Below are positions 33,957-47,041 of a stretch of 64,000 bases of DNA, piece after piece. The stretch is taken from positions 62,001-126,000 of the forward strand of contig JAMWET010003872.1 in the NCBI GenBank assembly GCA_024036415.1. Direction: 5' to 3'. How positions within the stretch are numbered: position 1 is the stretch's first letter; each line of letters opens with the position of its first letter. The DNA comes from Prochilodus magdalenae (lineage: Eukaryota; Chordata; Actinopteri; Characiformes; Prochilodontidae). A program made the translations under genes and the position numbers. A model generated the notes under the pieces. The model worked only from the letters and a program-made list of their open reading frames with translations, did not search any database and was not told where the DNA came from.

Positions 33957-36900
33957 ATGGCTGCTAGAAACCCTCTTCCAGAAGAAGATCTTTCATGTCC
34001 TGTGTGTTGTGAGATCTTCAGGGATCCTGTTCTACTGTCGTGTAGCCACAGTGTGTGTAAATCATGTCTACAGAAGTTCTGGAACACTAAGGGAACTCAA
34101 GAATGCCCAATTTGTAGAAGAAGATCCTCAAAAGATGATCCTCCTCGTAACCTTGCTCTGAAGAACCTGTGTGAGGCTTTTCTAGAGAGCAGGAGTCAGA
34201 GATCTTCCGCAGGGTCTGAGGTGCTCGGCGATCTGTACAATGAGAAACTCAAACTCTTCTGTCTGGATGATCAGCAGCCTGTGTGTGTGGTGTGCCAGAC
34301 ATCAAGGAACCACAAAAATCATAAATTCTGTCCAACCGATGAAGCTGTGTCTGAATTTAAGGTAGGAAACATTGTGTACTACTCGTGTTTCTTAACAGAG
34401 AAGTCTGTGACTATCCTTGTGTGTGAGTACCAGTTTTTCCTGTTATGGGTGTTAGACAGGTTAACTTCTCAGCTGGTGGGCCATTTAGCATTTAAAACAA
34501 ATAATCAATACGAGACTCATTAACATATTCAAATCAGAATAACTGAGTTTTGTTGATGTGTTGACGATAAAATCAGAAATAAAATAAACAACAATATGAA
34601 CCTACATCTCTATCTGAAGTCGAAGAACAGAGCTAATACAGACAATCAACCATTCTTTAAACATCAGCTGTACTCTGTGGGGTCACCAGCACATTCATAT
34701 AGCTGAACTACTATAAACATATGGAGAATATGCTAAAAGCAAGCGCGCGGTGATAAAGCAGCATAAAGCTCCCAGCAAGATAGGCCGCGCGCGGACTTCA
34801 CGCGCTTCCTTAAGCCTGTGCAGCGAACCGAACTTTTTAAGATTCTCACAGCTCTGCCCAAAAGCGCAAAACCCAGTAGTTTTCAGAGCCAAGCTTACTT
34901 TTACGTCGGTTCTGATAGCGACTTCACGCGCCTTAAGCCTGTGAGTTACAGCCGAACCGAACTTTTTAAGATTAAGGACAGAGAGATTCCATCTCTCTTC
35001 CTGTCCAATGTTCGCTCTTTGGACAACAAGCTGGACCTTCTGCGGCTGAGGATGAGTGTTTCTGTGGAGAGCGGACCGCAACCAGCTGTCCGGAAAAGCA
35101 CGAGGGGGCGGCTTATGCGTCTACATAAACAAAGGTTGGTGCACAAACTGTGTGGTGGTAAACGCCCTATGCTCCGAGGCAACAGAACAGCTGACCGTGA
35201 AGTGTCGGCCACACTATCTGCCTCGTGAGTTTACAGCTGTGTTCGTCATTGCCGTTTACATAGCACCGGATGCTAATGCTAACAACGCACTGAAGGAGCT
35301 ACATGACAACATCAGCTCGCTTCAGAACAAGCATCCAGAGGCGTTTTACGTGGTGGCGGGGGATTTTGACCACGTGAACCTGACTAACATTTTGCCGAGG
35401 TTTTACCAGCACATAGACATTCCAACACGGGGAAACAACACACTCGACCGTGTTTACACCAACGTTAGAGACGCGTACAGAGCCGTCCCCCACCCCCACC
35501 TCGGGCTCTCCGACCACATCTCCATTATGCTGGTCACTGCATACCACCCCCCGCTGCGACGCTCCAGACCCACACAGAAGACCATTACTGTGTGGCCCAG
35601 TGACGCAGACGCTGTGCTGCAGGACTGTTTCGGCTGCACAGACTGGCATGTCTTTAGGGAGGCTGCTGAGAGTGAGGGGGAGCTGGATCTGGAGGATTAC
35701 ACATCTGCTGTCCTCGGGTACATCAGCAAGTGTGTGGAGGATGTCACCACCACAAAGACAGTGACCTGCTACCCGAAACAGAAACCCTGGCTGAATGGAG
35801 AGGTGCGTTCTCTACTGAAAGCCAGGGATGCTGCCTTCAGGTCCGGCGACTCCCAGGAACTCAGGAGGGCTAGAAGAGAGCTGACCGCAGGTGTTAGGAG
35901 GGCCAAAGCTGCATATGCTCTGAAAATCCAGGGACACTTCTCCTCCCAGGATCCTAGGAGCATGTGGAGGGGAATTAAGTGCATCACAGACTATAAAACC
36001 AGAGATGCACAATGTTCCAAAGACCCCTCCCTGCCCGAGGCTCTCAACAAATTCTATGCCCGCTTTGAGGACCCTGACACCCCGCCCAGCATAAGACTCA
36101 CCCCTACACCTGGAGAAGTACCCCTCAGTGTGACACCAGCAGAGGTAAGGAGGACCCTCAGGAGGATCAACCCCCGGAAAAGTGCTGGTCCGGATAACAT
36201 ACCCGGACGAGTAGACCCACACCAGTACGCCTACAGGAGGAACCGATCCACAGATGATGCCATTTCCTCTGTGGTCCACACTGCCCTCACCCACCTGGAG
36301 CAGAAGGACTCTTATGTCCGTATGCTCTTTGTGGACTTCACATCCGCCTTCAACACCATGATACCCCAGACACTGACAGATAAGCTCTCCTCACTTGGTC
36401 TGCGCTCTTCTCTCTGCAACTGGGTCCTGGACTTCCTGACCAACAGGCCGCAGTCTGTGAGGATCCACAACCTCTCCTCCTCCACCACAATCCTCAGCAC
36501 TGGCTCCCCTCAGGGCTGTGTGTTGAGCCCCCTCTTGTTCACGCTGCTCACATATGACTGCTCACCCATCCACCCAGGCTGTCATATTGTGAAGTTTGCG
36601 GATGACACGGCAGTGGTCGGATGCATCACAAACAGTGACGAGTCCGGCTACAGGCAGGAGGTAGAACACCTGGAGGGTTGGTGCAGAAAGAACAACCTCT
36701 GCATCAACATAAACAAGACGAAGGAGATGATTGTGGACTTCAGAAGGGGCAGACATGCCCACCTCCCCCTGCATGTCGGAGGGTCTGCGGTGGAAGTGGT
36801 CTCCAGCTACAGGTACTTGGGTGTTCACCTGAGCAACAACCTCACCTGGAGCAACAACACTTCCAGCCTGGTCAGGAAGGCACACCAGCGGCTCTACTTC

Positions 36901-39900
36901 CTCAGGCGGTTGAGGCGAGCTGGGCTCAGGAGCTCGGTCCTCACCTCCTTCTACAGATGTGTGGTGGAGAGCGTCCTATGCTCCAGCATCAACGTGTGGC
37001 ACGGAAGCTGCTCTGCTGCAGACAGGAAAGCTCTGCAGAGGGTGGTGAAGGCTGCACAGAGGTCTGTCGGAGTCAGCCTCCCCACCACCACGGACATCTA
37101 CACCTCCAGATGCAGGAAGAGGGCTACCTGCATCATGAGGGACCCCACTCACCCAGCACACTCACTGTTTGTCCCGCTCCCCTCAGGCAGGAGGCTGCGG
37201 AGCATTAAGTGTAGAACGAACAGACTGAGGAACAGCTTCATTCCGGAAGCTGTAAGACTTTTAAACGCCACTTAGTGGAACCACTGCACAGACACTTTAG
37301 CAACACTAGTCACTTTATTACACTCTGCTGCTACCTTCTCCATTCCTGCTTATTTTATTTTTACATATATTTTTATATATTTATGTTTATTTTATTTATT
37401 TAAGTACTGCTGTCTGGGTAAAACTGGGTCCTTGGGTACCACAATTTCGTTCCACCCCATGTACCACATGTGATGTGAATGACAAAGTCTCCTTGAATCC
37501 TTGAATACTCTCAGACAAGCTGCTGTACGATTCCAGGATAAACTCAGGACTGCTCTGGAGCCTCTACAGAAGAACCTGAAAGTCTTAGAGGAAGCTAAAC
37601 AAGACTATGAGCGAACAGCAGCCCACATTAAGGTGAGACATCATCTTGAACTGTGGAGCATGTTGTTCAGGTCATGTTTCTGATGAGGGTCCACTTATCC
37701 TGTAGGTGGTAAATGCTTGTAGAACATCTGTTAGAGTTTGTGTTTCCTAATCGTCTCTCATTCCAGACGCAGGCCCAGCACACAGAAAGGCAGATACAGG
37801 AGGAGTTTGAGAAGCTTCACCAGTTTCTAAGAGATGAAGAAGCAGCAAGGATAGCTGCACTGAAGGAGGAGGAGGAGCAGAAGAGTCAGATGATGAGGAG
37901 GAAGATTGAGGAGCTGAATGTAGAAATATCATCTCTTTCAGACACAATCAGAAACATAGAGAAGGAGATGGAGGCTGAGGATGTTCTGTTCTTAGAGGTG
38001 AGAGTTGTTTCTATTTCTCTCAGACCTTTTTTCATTAAAAAGGTCTGTTTACATGCAAAATCACAGACAACTGGATTAAATTCTATCCATGTGCCCTCTC
38101 TCCATGTTTCTCCTTTTAGAACTTTAAGTCTACAGTAAAACGGTAAGTTTAACTTCTTCATGTTAAACCATTTTATCAGAAATAATTTCAGTGACTATTA
38201 TACCCTTTTAATAATCAGTATGTTTAACAGCAGAATCAGGGAAAGACATTACATTCAACATCAAGTTCAATTAAATAACCTGCAAACTGTACACAGTATT
38301 ACACGGGTATACTCATCCAGCTCCACCCAGAAGGAAGGGTGGGATTGCAGGGTTGTTGGAAAAGAAGATAAAGGCTACCATGAACAGTAAATGATGACAA
38401 ATTTAGACTGATATGATCAATTTAATTGAGATACACATGTGGCCGCTTTCCAAACACAGGTTCAATACATGATAGTGGATGAGACACAGCTGAGAAACCA
38501 TATAACATTTACTAGAAAAAAACACAAATATTCATAAAAGTATAAAATCTGATTTATAACATTGTAGCTTTTCTGAGCTCTTACTAAACAACCGAGGCAA
38601 TAAAGTAGGACCTTCCCCTTGGGATTTTACACAATGGTGGAAACTCTCTGTATACCACATGACAAACATGGTGAACTCCACAACCTCGGTAATGTTTACA
38701 TTCATAGTATGTGGTATGACCCAATAATAATAAAAAGCAATAATCCACAGTTCACCGCACACCATTACTATGCATGAGTACACCACCTATTCCCAAGCCA
38801 CCACAGTTCGTAAGTGACAGTAGTGAATACAGCTCTTATAGCTTGAGATAAAAATAAGAAAAGCATATAAAGAATAAGATGCTTAACACTACTGAAAGTG
38901 CTCCTCAATCACCAGCACTCACAGCTAGGCTTTAAATCCAACACAGTGCAAGTCAGAGAGAGAGGCCCACATCCAAACTGACTGTTTGGTGTTCTATGTG
39001 TGCTCCCTATATTCGCAATTTGGCCGTGCTTCACAGCTTGCCCTTTCCGCTGGTTTCTACTTGCACCTTCTGCCTGACAGGCTACACACATACATAGTGC
39101 TATGGTCGTATCCACACAACCTGTATGTCATGCAATATGCTGCTAAGACCATCCCACTTCCAGGAGCCCTGTGATGGGTGTGAAACTTGAATCATTCGCA
39201 TGTCTCTCGATGTCAAACCTACCTACCAAGTTCATTCCCTCAAGTTGAGTCCTTTTGGGCGCAGCTATTTTTCTATGAAGAAGGAATGTTATATATTTCT
39301 TGCATTTTTAGAGTTCAACAGTTCAACAGAGTTCACAGACCAACGTATCCAGAGAAGCCATCAGGAGCTCTGATCAATGTGGGGAAACACCTTTCCAACC
39401 TGAAGTTCAGAGTGTGGGAGAAGATGCAGGAGGTTCTCCACTACAGTAAGTCCGGTTCCTCCTAAAAGCTCTATTAGATATTATCTAGTTCTGGAGAACT
39501 GAAGATCTAACCGTCATTAAAACACCAGAATGTTTAGAGAGTTAGAGTCAGACATCTTCATCTAGTCCTGAAGGCTGATTACCGTAATTGGCTGATTTAG
39601 ACCAACACTAGACTTAATGTTAAGTAAAGGGAAGAAACTGCAAAGACTACATGAACACACCAACATGATGTTACATTGTGTTCTCTCTCCTCAGCTCCTG
39701 TTACTCTGGACCCCAACACTGCACACTCACACCTCTACCTGTCTGATGATCTCACTACTGTAGTATACAGAGAACAGAGATCATCACTTCCTGATAATCC
39801 AGAGAGATTTGATTTTTATGCATCTGTTCTGGGTTCTGAGGGTTTTAACTCAGGGACTCACTGCTGGGACGTTCAGGTTGGAGACAGTGATAATTGGTCA

Positions 39901-40239
39901 CTGGGTGTGATAACAGAGTCTGTATCAAGGAAAGGAGAGTCTATGTGGGTTTCATTGTTAAGGATGGGCTACAGTAAAATAGGTTATAAATTCATTATGT
40001 ACTGCACAGGGTGGCCAGATCGCAATGTCAGACCTACAGAGAAGCTGCGGAGGGTCAGAGTTCAGCTGGACTGGAACAGGGGGAAAGTCACATTCACTGA
40101 TCCTCTAACTAACAAACCCCTGTACATCATAAAACACTCTTTCACTGAGAGAGTTCTACCATATTTCTGGAATGAGTCTGTCCATCCTCTGAGGATCTTA
40201 CCAGTGAAGACGTCAGTAACAGTGGAGCAGCACAGTTAA
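33957..40239 (+). CDS. TRIM copy F, open frame but B-box zinc ligands lost
   Basis: Exons 33957-34361, 37537-37632, 37767-37997, 38120-38142, 39312-39445 and 39695-40239; open throughout, 477 residues. The RING is complete ([17 protein letters not shown]). In B-box2 the first two ligands are replaced: C91 to Gly and H94 to Tyr ([10 protein letters not shown] against [10 protein letters not shown]). The other ligands remain, so one zinc site should be impaired. Exon 5 is longer (134 nt) because of a small VQQFN-like duplication. The B30.2 variable loop is the most divergent ([19 protein letters not shown]). Intron 1 carries a 2.8-kb LINE and the 3' UTR a LTR-like insertion. Probably expressed-capable, with B-box function in doubt. 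Confidence 0.82.
34740..37508 (+). mobile_element. LINE (L2/jockey-like) inserted in intron 1 of copy F
   Basis: The main frame, 35056-37275 (739 codons), has the C-terminal part of an AP endonuclease domain ([21 protein letters not shown]). A reverse transcriptase follows ([27 protein letters not shown], and FADD as the catalytic motif), then a C-terminal region ([16 protein letters not shown]-type [11 protein letters not shown] end). It is defective: the N-terminal endonuclease part is missing or frame-shifted near 35080, and after AGPDNIPGR about 80 residues of the RT fingers are deleted in frame. A 5' region (34795-34970) holds two tandem copies of a unit with GAACCGAACTTTTTAAGATT. The 3' tail ends in CCTTGAATCCTTGAATAC, a short tail repeat. 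Confidence 0.88.
38290..39300. other. Insertion in intron 4 of copy F
   Basis: Intron 4 exceeds 1.1 kb here against about 180-330 bp in copies C, D, E, H and I. It includes an inverted copy (about 38325-38435) of a repeat that lies downstream of D and E. The rest has no recognised domain. Confidence 0.45.
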
Positions 40240-40328
40240 AGTTAACACTGCTTAGAATGAACATTTCTACAGGTAGTGAGTGTATGAGTTATGATCATAA
40301 GAATATGTCAGTACATGTATATGTTAAA

Positions 40329-41001
40329 TGTTTGTAGCCTTGTATAGGTTTTGCCATTGGGACCTGGTAGTAAGCGAAATTTGTGCAAGCAGTTAACTAG
40401 AGGTCCTGTGGATCTGGCACTAATACAGACACAGTTGGAGAAGCTAGCACAGCAGTGGAAGCGTTAGGAGGATTGGGCTGTTTTTACTGGAAGTTGACCG
40501 GGTTGACGCAGAGGTCAGACACAGCTGTTATGCCTTGGGCCCTGGTAGCAGTTACTATTTTACAATTTTTGACAATTGTGGAGTTGGGGTACCAGCAGAT
40601 GCATGGGTGTATTGGTGTACGGTCTTCTCTAGTGTGGTAGAAGTTGAAATGCCATATAGTGTGAGAGACTGCTGTGTATTGCTGAGTGTATTTCTGTTTT
40701 TATCTAGAATTTATTCACATGTGGTATCGAGAATACATCTAGCTGGCCTCCCAACTCCAGCAACGTGTGTGTCCAGTGGCATAGTTTTATAGCTATTTTA
40801 TTTTCCTTTTTTTTGTTTTACCAAACTGGTGCTGCCCCCTTTCTTTTAATCAACTTCAGAACATATAATAAAAATCATATACTGTATTTTCTTAGACTTG
40901 TGTCTGTGAGATTATTATTATAATACACTGAGCTCCCCTTTGCTCCAGGCCTAAACCAAGGGGTGGTGTGGTCTGGCACCTAGCATATAGGTAGTGCCAC
41001 A
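40329..41001 (+). mobile_element. Solo-LTR-like insertion in 3' flank of copy F
   Basis: Other copies read GTTAAATAATGTATGTACC here. In F this is split after GTTAAA by about 673 bp that begin TGTTTGTAG and end GTGCCACA, then TAATGTATG resumes. Start TG and end CA, an internal AATAAA near 40867 and a T-rich run suggest a long terminal repeat. No clear target duplication is seen (an AT duplication is an alternative reading), so the class is uncertain. Confidence 0.5.
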
Positions 41002-41029
41002 TAATGTATGTACCATTACATCCTAACTA

Positions 41030-41035
41030 AATAAA
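41030..41035 (+). terminator. Displaced polyadenylation signal, copy F
   Basis: AATAAA of the shared 3' flank, now about 800 bp past the stop because of the insertion. The inserted element carries its own AATAAA upstream. Confidence 0.4.
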
Positions 41036-41039
41036 AGTA

Positions 41040-43300
41040 ATATAGTGCTGGTTTAAAGTGCTGGTTTAAAGTCTCATAGAGACAGTCCTGACATCACTGC
41101 ATCATTAGAAATGTATCTATGGTGGAGCTTAGGCTAGCTCTCCTCGCCTTAGCTAGGCAGCACAAATTAACAGTTTATAACCATAACTTGATTTGGGTTC
41201 ATAGCAAGAAACGCCCACTACAACCAATTGTGTTCATCAAGGAGGTCCACAAAGGGTCAGTTTTGGCCAGTGTGTGCTAACACTAGCTATATTAGCTCAC
41301 CAACAATTGATCCCAGTGGATCTATCAAAACAAGTGTTAACACTGAGTTTATCTAGCAACAGCTACATTTTTTATATACCTTCTTGGGGTAACATTACTT
41401 TACCCACCATTTTCCCACCATGCGTTCACCATCAACCCTCTAATAATAATGGCCTCAGTAAAAAACATTATTTCTAAACATCTGTCAATATTACATTGTT
41501 TCTTTGACATGACAGTTGTTCTCTCCAAAAACAACTCTATTTTATAACCAAGAAATAACATAAATATGTTTGTACATACAGTAATTGTATCTGGCCGAGA
41601 TCACAATCAGGTCTATTGTTTTGCTTCATTAAAGCCATTACAGTATGAGACACTATCGGAGTCATTCTAAAAAGACACTCTGTGTGTGTAGGTACATCCC
41701 CCTAGAAAGCAGACACTGTAACCAGTGGTGTTTACATGGAAAACAGTCTCATTCTCAGGCCTATTGATACCAAGCAGACATAAACAGATAAGACAACACA
41801 CACACGCACATATATATGAGACAGCAGATTGTCTAACCATGCTTAAATCATTTACTACTTAGTAAATCTGAAAAGTCTATCTTGTTTGGTAAAATCTGCC
41901 ACCAGTTAATCACTTAGAGTAGGATGATTCAGTAGATGCTAACTCAAGCATGTAGGCAGTAATTCATTAACATGGTAATTCATAATGTGATATGCCAAAA
42001 TTTCGTTGTCCAAATACTTATGGACCGACTGCAGATCTGTAGAGGAAAGCAGTTCAGTCATGTATGACATGACAGAACCATGAAGAATCATCCCCTGAAA
42101 CAGTTCAGATAATGAAGTACCCTCCCGTTTTAGCTTCGCCGGAGCTGCTCAATGCCCACATTCAATCAAACTTTTTCAGATCCTTTGTTTACAGACAGCA
42201 CACCAGGAGAAAGAAGTGTCTTGGCTTGGTGGTAATCAGGCTCTGGTAAAAGTTTAGTTAACCTGTTTATTCTGGCCAGCAGTTTGGTCTGGGGTATTTG
42301 TCCATTAATTCTGGAAAAGCTGTGTGTGAAGTCCATACTGTTGCTTAGAGGTGATTACACATATTTATGGTTTGTTAACATCGTTTTTTTTTTTTTTGCT
42401 GATGGAAACTACATGTGGAATAAAAGCACAACAGAGAACAGACAGAGCAGAAAAAACACACTGTACTTTGATTAACGCTGCCCTACAAACATCTGATCAC
42501 AGCTTTTGAAGCATTTTATGCTCTTTGGGTTCTTCAAAAGCCCTGAAGGACAAGAATTTCAAAGTTAAGAATTTTAAAAGTGCTACTTTACATAAAAAAA
42601 ACAGCAAAAAATAAACTAATTAAAACTTCATTGCTTTTTCATTATTGAGGGGGCATAAAATACTGCCTAATTTAGCACGTTATACCAGCTGTCAACAGCA
42701 GGGGGCAGCTTTTTTCCTTTAACCCCTCCAGCAGTATAACTGATTACTAACAATCAACATGCCATACCAGCTTCAGCCGCAAGGGGGCAAAGTATTTCAC
42801 TGCCGGTACAGCAGCATCTTCAGAACTGGCTGTTATACAGATACAGGTGAGTCAGTTTGTTCAGTGAATATTATTAATGTTAATTATAAACTCACTCATT
42901 ATAAAATCATTAGCTTAGTAAGCCTGACAGCAGGGGATCCTGGATAATAGCTACATGCTCCCCCGGTCTGTTTGGTCAGCTAGAGTTTCTTTACTGTTTG
43001 TAGCTGGTACTGTACAACACAAACATCTGTAGCGATACTGCAGTACCTTACTGTTAGTGAGTTACCATCACATGTATATTAATCATAATTGAATAAGTAA
43101 ACTATATATATATATATACTATAATGAAGCTGCAGTCAGGTCCTAAAGTTCTCCTATATAACACTGCTATCAATATAATATCAATATCAGCTGTGATTTC
43201 TGATGTTATGATCTTTCCTCTCAGTTTCCTCCTCCTCTTTTTTTGGATAATCTTTCTGATCCTTTTTATTTCACCCTTACTGAACCTTACATAAAGACGC
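41040..43300. other. Spacer between copies F and G
   Basis: Duplicated downstream flank: 42140-42390 matches about 56620-56890 after copy H (CTGGCCAGCAGTTT and following). There is a T run at 42384-42398 and a TA repeat at about 43103-43119. A small frame at 42759 followed by GTGAGT could be mistaken for a 5' exon, but I see no partner. No gene recognised. Confidence 0.45.
42695..42709 (+). promoter_or_regulatory. CTCF-like motif
   Basis: ACAGCAGGGGGCAGC agrees with the CTCF core at 14 of 15 positions. Plus-strand orientation, opposite to the promoter-associated motifs. Confidence 0.35.
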
Positions 43301-43943
43301 ATCGGACCTTTCTAGCTCTTCACCCCCCCCCCCTGCCCCCCCCTCCCCATAGTGTGAGTTGTAGATATACCTGAGGATTCGTACGTCCTCTAATCGATTT
43401 GACTGGAATATTCATAATTATCTATATCCTGACTTAGTTATTTAAAATGGGCTTTTAGGAGCTTAGAAAGGCACAATCCACATCACTATGACACCGTGCC
43501 ATCACTACCTCCCACGGTGTAGCAAGAGCGCCACACCATTACGGTATCTCGACCGTGATGACTACCTCCTTTTTACCACATTGAGACTCCTACCTTCCTT
43601 TTCTACTTATGGAAATTGAGAGGAGGAATCCAAGGTGAATAGGATTAAATACTGCTCACGGCTTGTGTTGAACTTCATTCCATGTTCAAGATTCTGCGTA
43701 TTAGTCATAATGTCAACTCAGTAGACTCCAAACGAAGTCTTTTAACCGTGCGGGGCTTGATTCTCAGTAATGTTCGCTGACTACGACACTGCAGTCGATG
43801 TACAGACGGTCCTGAATAAAAGGCCCAAAGAAGGAGAGTGCCCCCCCCTCCCCCCCCCCCCCCCCGGTGTCCAGCAACCCCCTGAGCCCGACGGTGGAGA
43901 GCATATGACAGGATGGCCTAAGAAGCGAGTCTTGGAAGGGAGA

Positions 43944-46900
43944 ATGGCTGATACGGAAAACCCTAATTCGGAAACAGGAGATCCCGAGCTGTCAGTTTTC
44001 TGGAGGCCTGCTGCTTCTTTTTGAAGTCTCAGGGTATCCGGTTGTCTCGCTCGTCGTGAGACTAACACCAGTGCCTTGTTGTAAATCCTGCCCTGACAGC
44101 AGAAGAACTACACCTCCCTACGAGGACCACTGATCACTCTCATGAGTAAATTGTCCAGCATTGGTAAAAAAAGGATCCTCTGAAGCTGATCCTGCCTGAG
44201 ACAACCCTCCACACAGAAGACCTGTGTGAGGCTACTTTCGGGATGGTGTTAGGATTCAGAATAAAACTATACAGTCGGAGTCTGAGCACTTGACTCTGCC
44301 ACAGGTTACTGGTGCAACAATGAGGAACTCAAGCCTGTCACTGCTCTGGATGCATAAGGCAGCGCTCGTTGTGTTGTGGTCTACCCAACGTACAGACATT
44401 ATAATTGTGTCTCCCTGTGCACGACTCAAGGGAAACCACAAAAAACCACAAGTTCTGGTCCAGTTCGCTGAAAAGGACGTTTTGTGCACTGACACTTAAG
44501 GATATGGAGTGAGGTGCATTGTCGATAGTCTTTTAATATGCACTAAAAAATAAGACATAACAACTGGAACCAACAATTCCTCTTTCTCAGTCTCAGTAGA
44601 GGAACCAGATGTAAACCTGTCTATGTATGCCGTCTAAGAGAGGCAAAATTCTGTCACAGTGGGGTGTTGGTCCTTTTATTAGGCACAAAAGTGACCAGAC
44701 CAAGTACAGAAGATTGTGAATCATAAACATTTATAGGAAATAATACAACAGATGTAAATTTACTAATTCACTTCAATTCTGATAGATCAGCATGTGCATT
44801 ATCTATGGCACTGAACCAAAACTCTCACTGAAACTGTCTATTTCCAGGATAAACTCAGGACTGCTCTGGAAAGCAGCTCCTCACAAGACAGAAAAGAACC
44901 TATGAAAGTACTCATTTTTAGAGGAATGCCTAAACAACGGAGACTTAATGGATCCAACGGGAACAGCAAGCCCACTTACACGAGTTGTGGTAGACATCAG
45001 TCTTGAAACTGCTGGCGCGCATGTTGTTCAGGTCATGTTTCTGATGAGGCTACACTATCCTGTAGGTGGTATAATGCTCTGGTAGAACATACGGTCCAGA
45101 AGTTTTGTGTTTTCCTATCGTCTTCACCATTCCCAGATACGAAGGACCCAGCACGACAGAGAGGCAGAATACACGGAGAGATGGTTTGGATACGACAGCT
45201 TTCACCAGTTTCTAAGGAGAGAGAGAGAAGCCGAGCCCAAAAGCAGATAAGCTGTTGCACTGAAAGGAGCGACCTGATAAGGAAGGCAGCACGAAGAGTC
45301 ACGGATGGCTGAGGAGGAAGATTGTTGACGTGACGATAGATGGGAAAAATATCATCCTCTTCGTCAGAGCGGACGATCAGAAAACAGAGGAAAGGACCCT
45401 GGGATGGGAGCTATGATTGTTCGCAGTTTCCAAAATTGAGGGACGTTCTGTATCTTAAAGGTATATTAACACTGATATCTCTCACACACACATATAAACA
45501 AATAACTGAATGAAAATGATAATAATAAAGAATTTCACACAAATACCACTAAAATGTATTTTCTCTCTTTGTTTCCATTTAGAACTTGACGTCTACAGTG
45601 AAACAGTAAGTTTAATGTCTCCATGCTTTAGCCAGTTTATCTATAAACGTGTTACACTGCGTGTAGTGGTTGAGGTATCTTCGATTAGCCACCAGTTATA
45701 TATAAGAAAGTGAAAAACCATATTCCAATGGTCTTAAAATAATTTCATGATGGAAATACAATGTAATTTCAACACACTGATAAAATCCTTGCAACACAGC
45801 AACATCAAGACATTTTGAAATGATGTTATACAATTTTCACGAGTTTGAAAAACATCAGACATATCCATCAGTGAAGAAGACATCAGCTGGAGCTTTTGAT
45901 AATGTTGGGGAAACACCTTTCCAACCTGAAGTTCAGAAGTGTGGATCACGAGAAGAGAAAGAATGGCAGGAAGGATCCTCCTACGTTACTCAGTAAGGTT
46001 CTGGTTCTCCCTGGGAAAGCGCTATACCAGATAATCATGAATACTACATACTGAGCCAACGGAAGATCAAAATATTATAAATCCCACTCTTATTTTCCAC
46101 TGATTTATACAAACACTATGGGGATTTAATTTCAGTCTTAAAAGTTTAAACGTGAAGAAAACTGACAAAGGATACTACATGAAACCCCCAAATAGGCATC
46201 GATATTTGGTGTTTTATTTCAAGGTTGTGTTCTCTTTCCTGAGCTCCTGTTTACTCTGTGATCCCAACATTCTGACACGATAAGGCCCGGACCTCCACCT
46301 GGTCTGGGATGATGACTCACGCACTGTAGCGAAGAAACAAAAACAGACAAACTGAAGATCATCACTTCCTGATAATCACATGAGCGAATTTAATAGAGTT
46401 GCAATCAGCGGCATATAAGTGTAAGTTTAAGGGTTATTCTTGAAGAGAGGATCAGTTGTAATAGCCACTCTCGCCATGGGAACCACGTTGTACAAGCAGT
46501 GAAGAAGATAGAGTTGGGTCGGGAAGAAGGGAACGGTCCGCAAGAGCAGATTGAAGGCACGAGACTAACACCTCCGGTTTAGGCTCGCAAAGGGGTAGGC
46601 TTGAATGAATTTGTATATACCCGATGATGGTCTGTATTCAAATGAAAAGGGGTAACGACTCGTTCTGGAGTTCCAGGTGTTGGTCATGGGACCTACAAAA
46701 TAGAAGAATCAGTCATGAGGTATACTGTATACACTCGCCCCAGGAGCAGCAGCTTCATGTCCTAACACTATGACAGCCATAGTGGAGGATCATGCAGAGG
46801 GTGTCGAGTTATAGCTGGAACTGGGAACAGGGGAAATGGTCACATTCACTGAGCTGCTGTAGCTAACTCACTAAACCATATGCTCCCGAGCACTGCACAC

Positions 46901-47041
46901 CATTATAAAACATCAACTTCTTTCACTCTGTAGAGATTTCTACCACTCTTCTATAATCAGTAATGCTCGGTACCTTAAACTGAGGATCTCTTCACCAGTG
47001 AAGGCGTCAAAGATAACAGTGTGAAGGCAGCAACAGTTGTG
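43944..47041 (+). pseudogene. TRIM copy G, present only as indel-riddled sequence
   Basis: All six exons can be followed in order. Exon 1 starts at ATGGCTGATACGG (43944), with CTCTGAAGCTGATCCT and GGAACTCAAG pieces. Exon 2 starts at about 44847 and exon 3 is about 45137-45460. Exon 4 (45583-45605) is clean and in frame (NLTSTVK). Exon 5 is about 45865-45994, and the B30.2 exon is about 46244-47041. Exon 3 is about 324 nt against 231, and the B30.2 exon about 798 against 545. The differences are mostly scattered 1-4 nt insertions, equally dense in intron 2. That insertion bias is unlike normal pseudogene decay and fits uncorrected long-read sequence. The real gene could be intact. Confidence 0.75.

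Noticed and set aside
35299..37208. Several long frames on both strands inside the LINE
   Set aside because: They overlap the 739-codon reverse transcriptase frame and lack domains; G+C-rich coding sequence opens other frames.
42759..42850. Small ATG frame followed by GTGAGT, resembling a 5' coding exon
   Set aside because: No following exon or domain was found, and the translation matches nothing I know.
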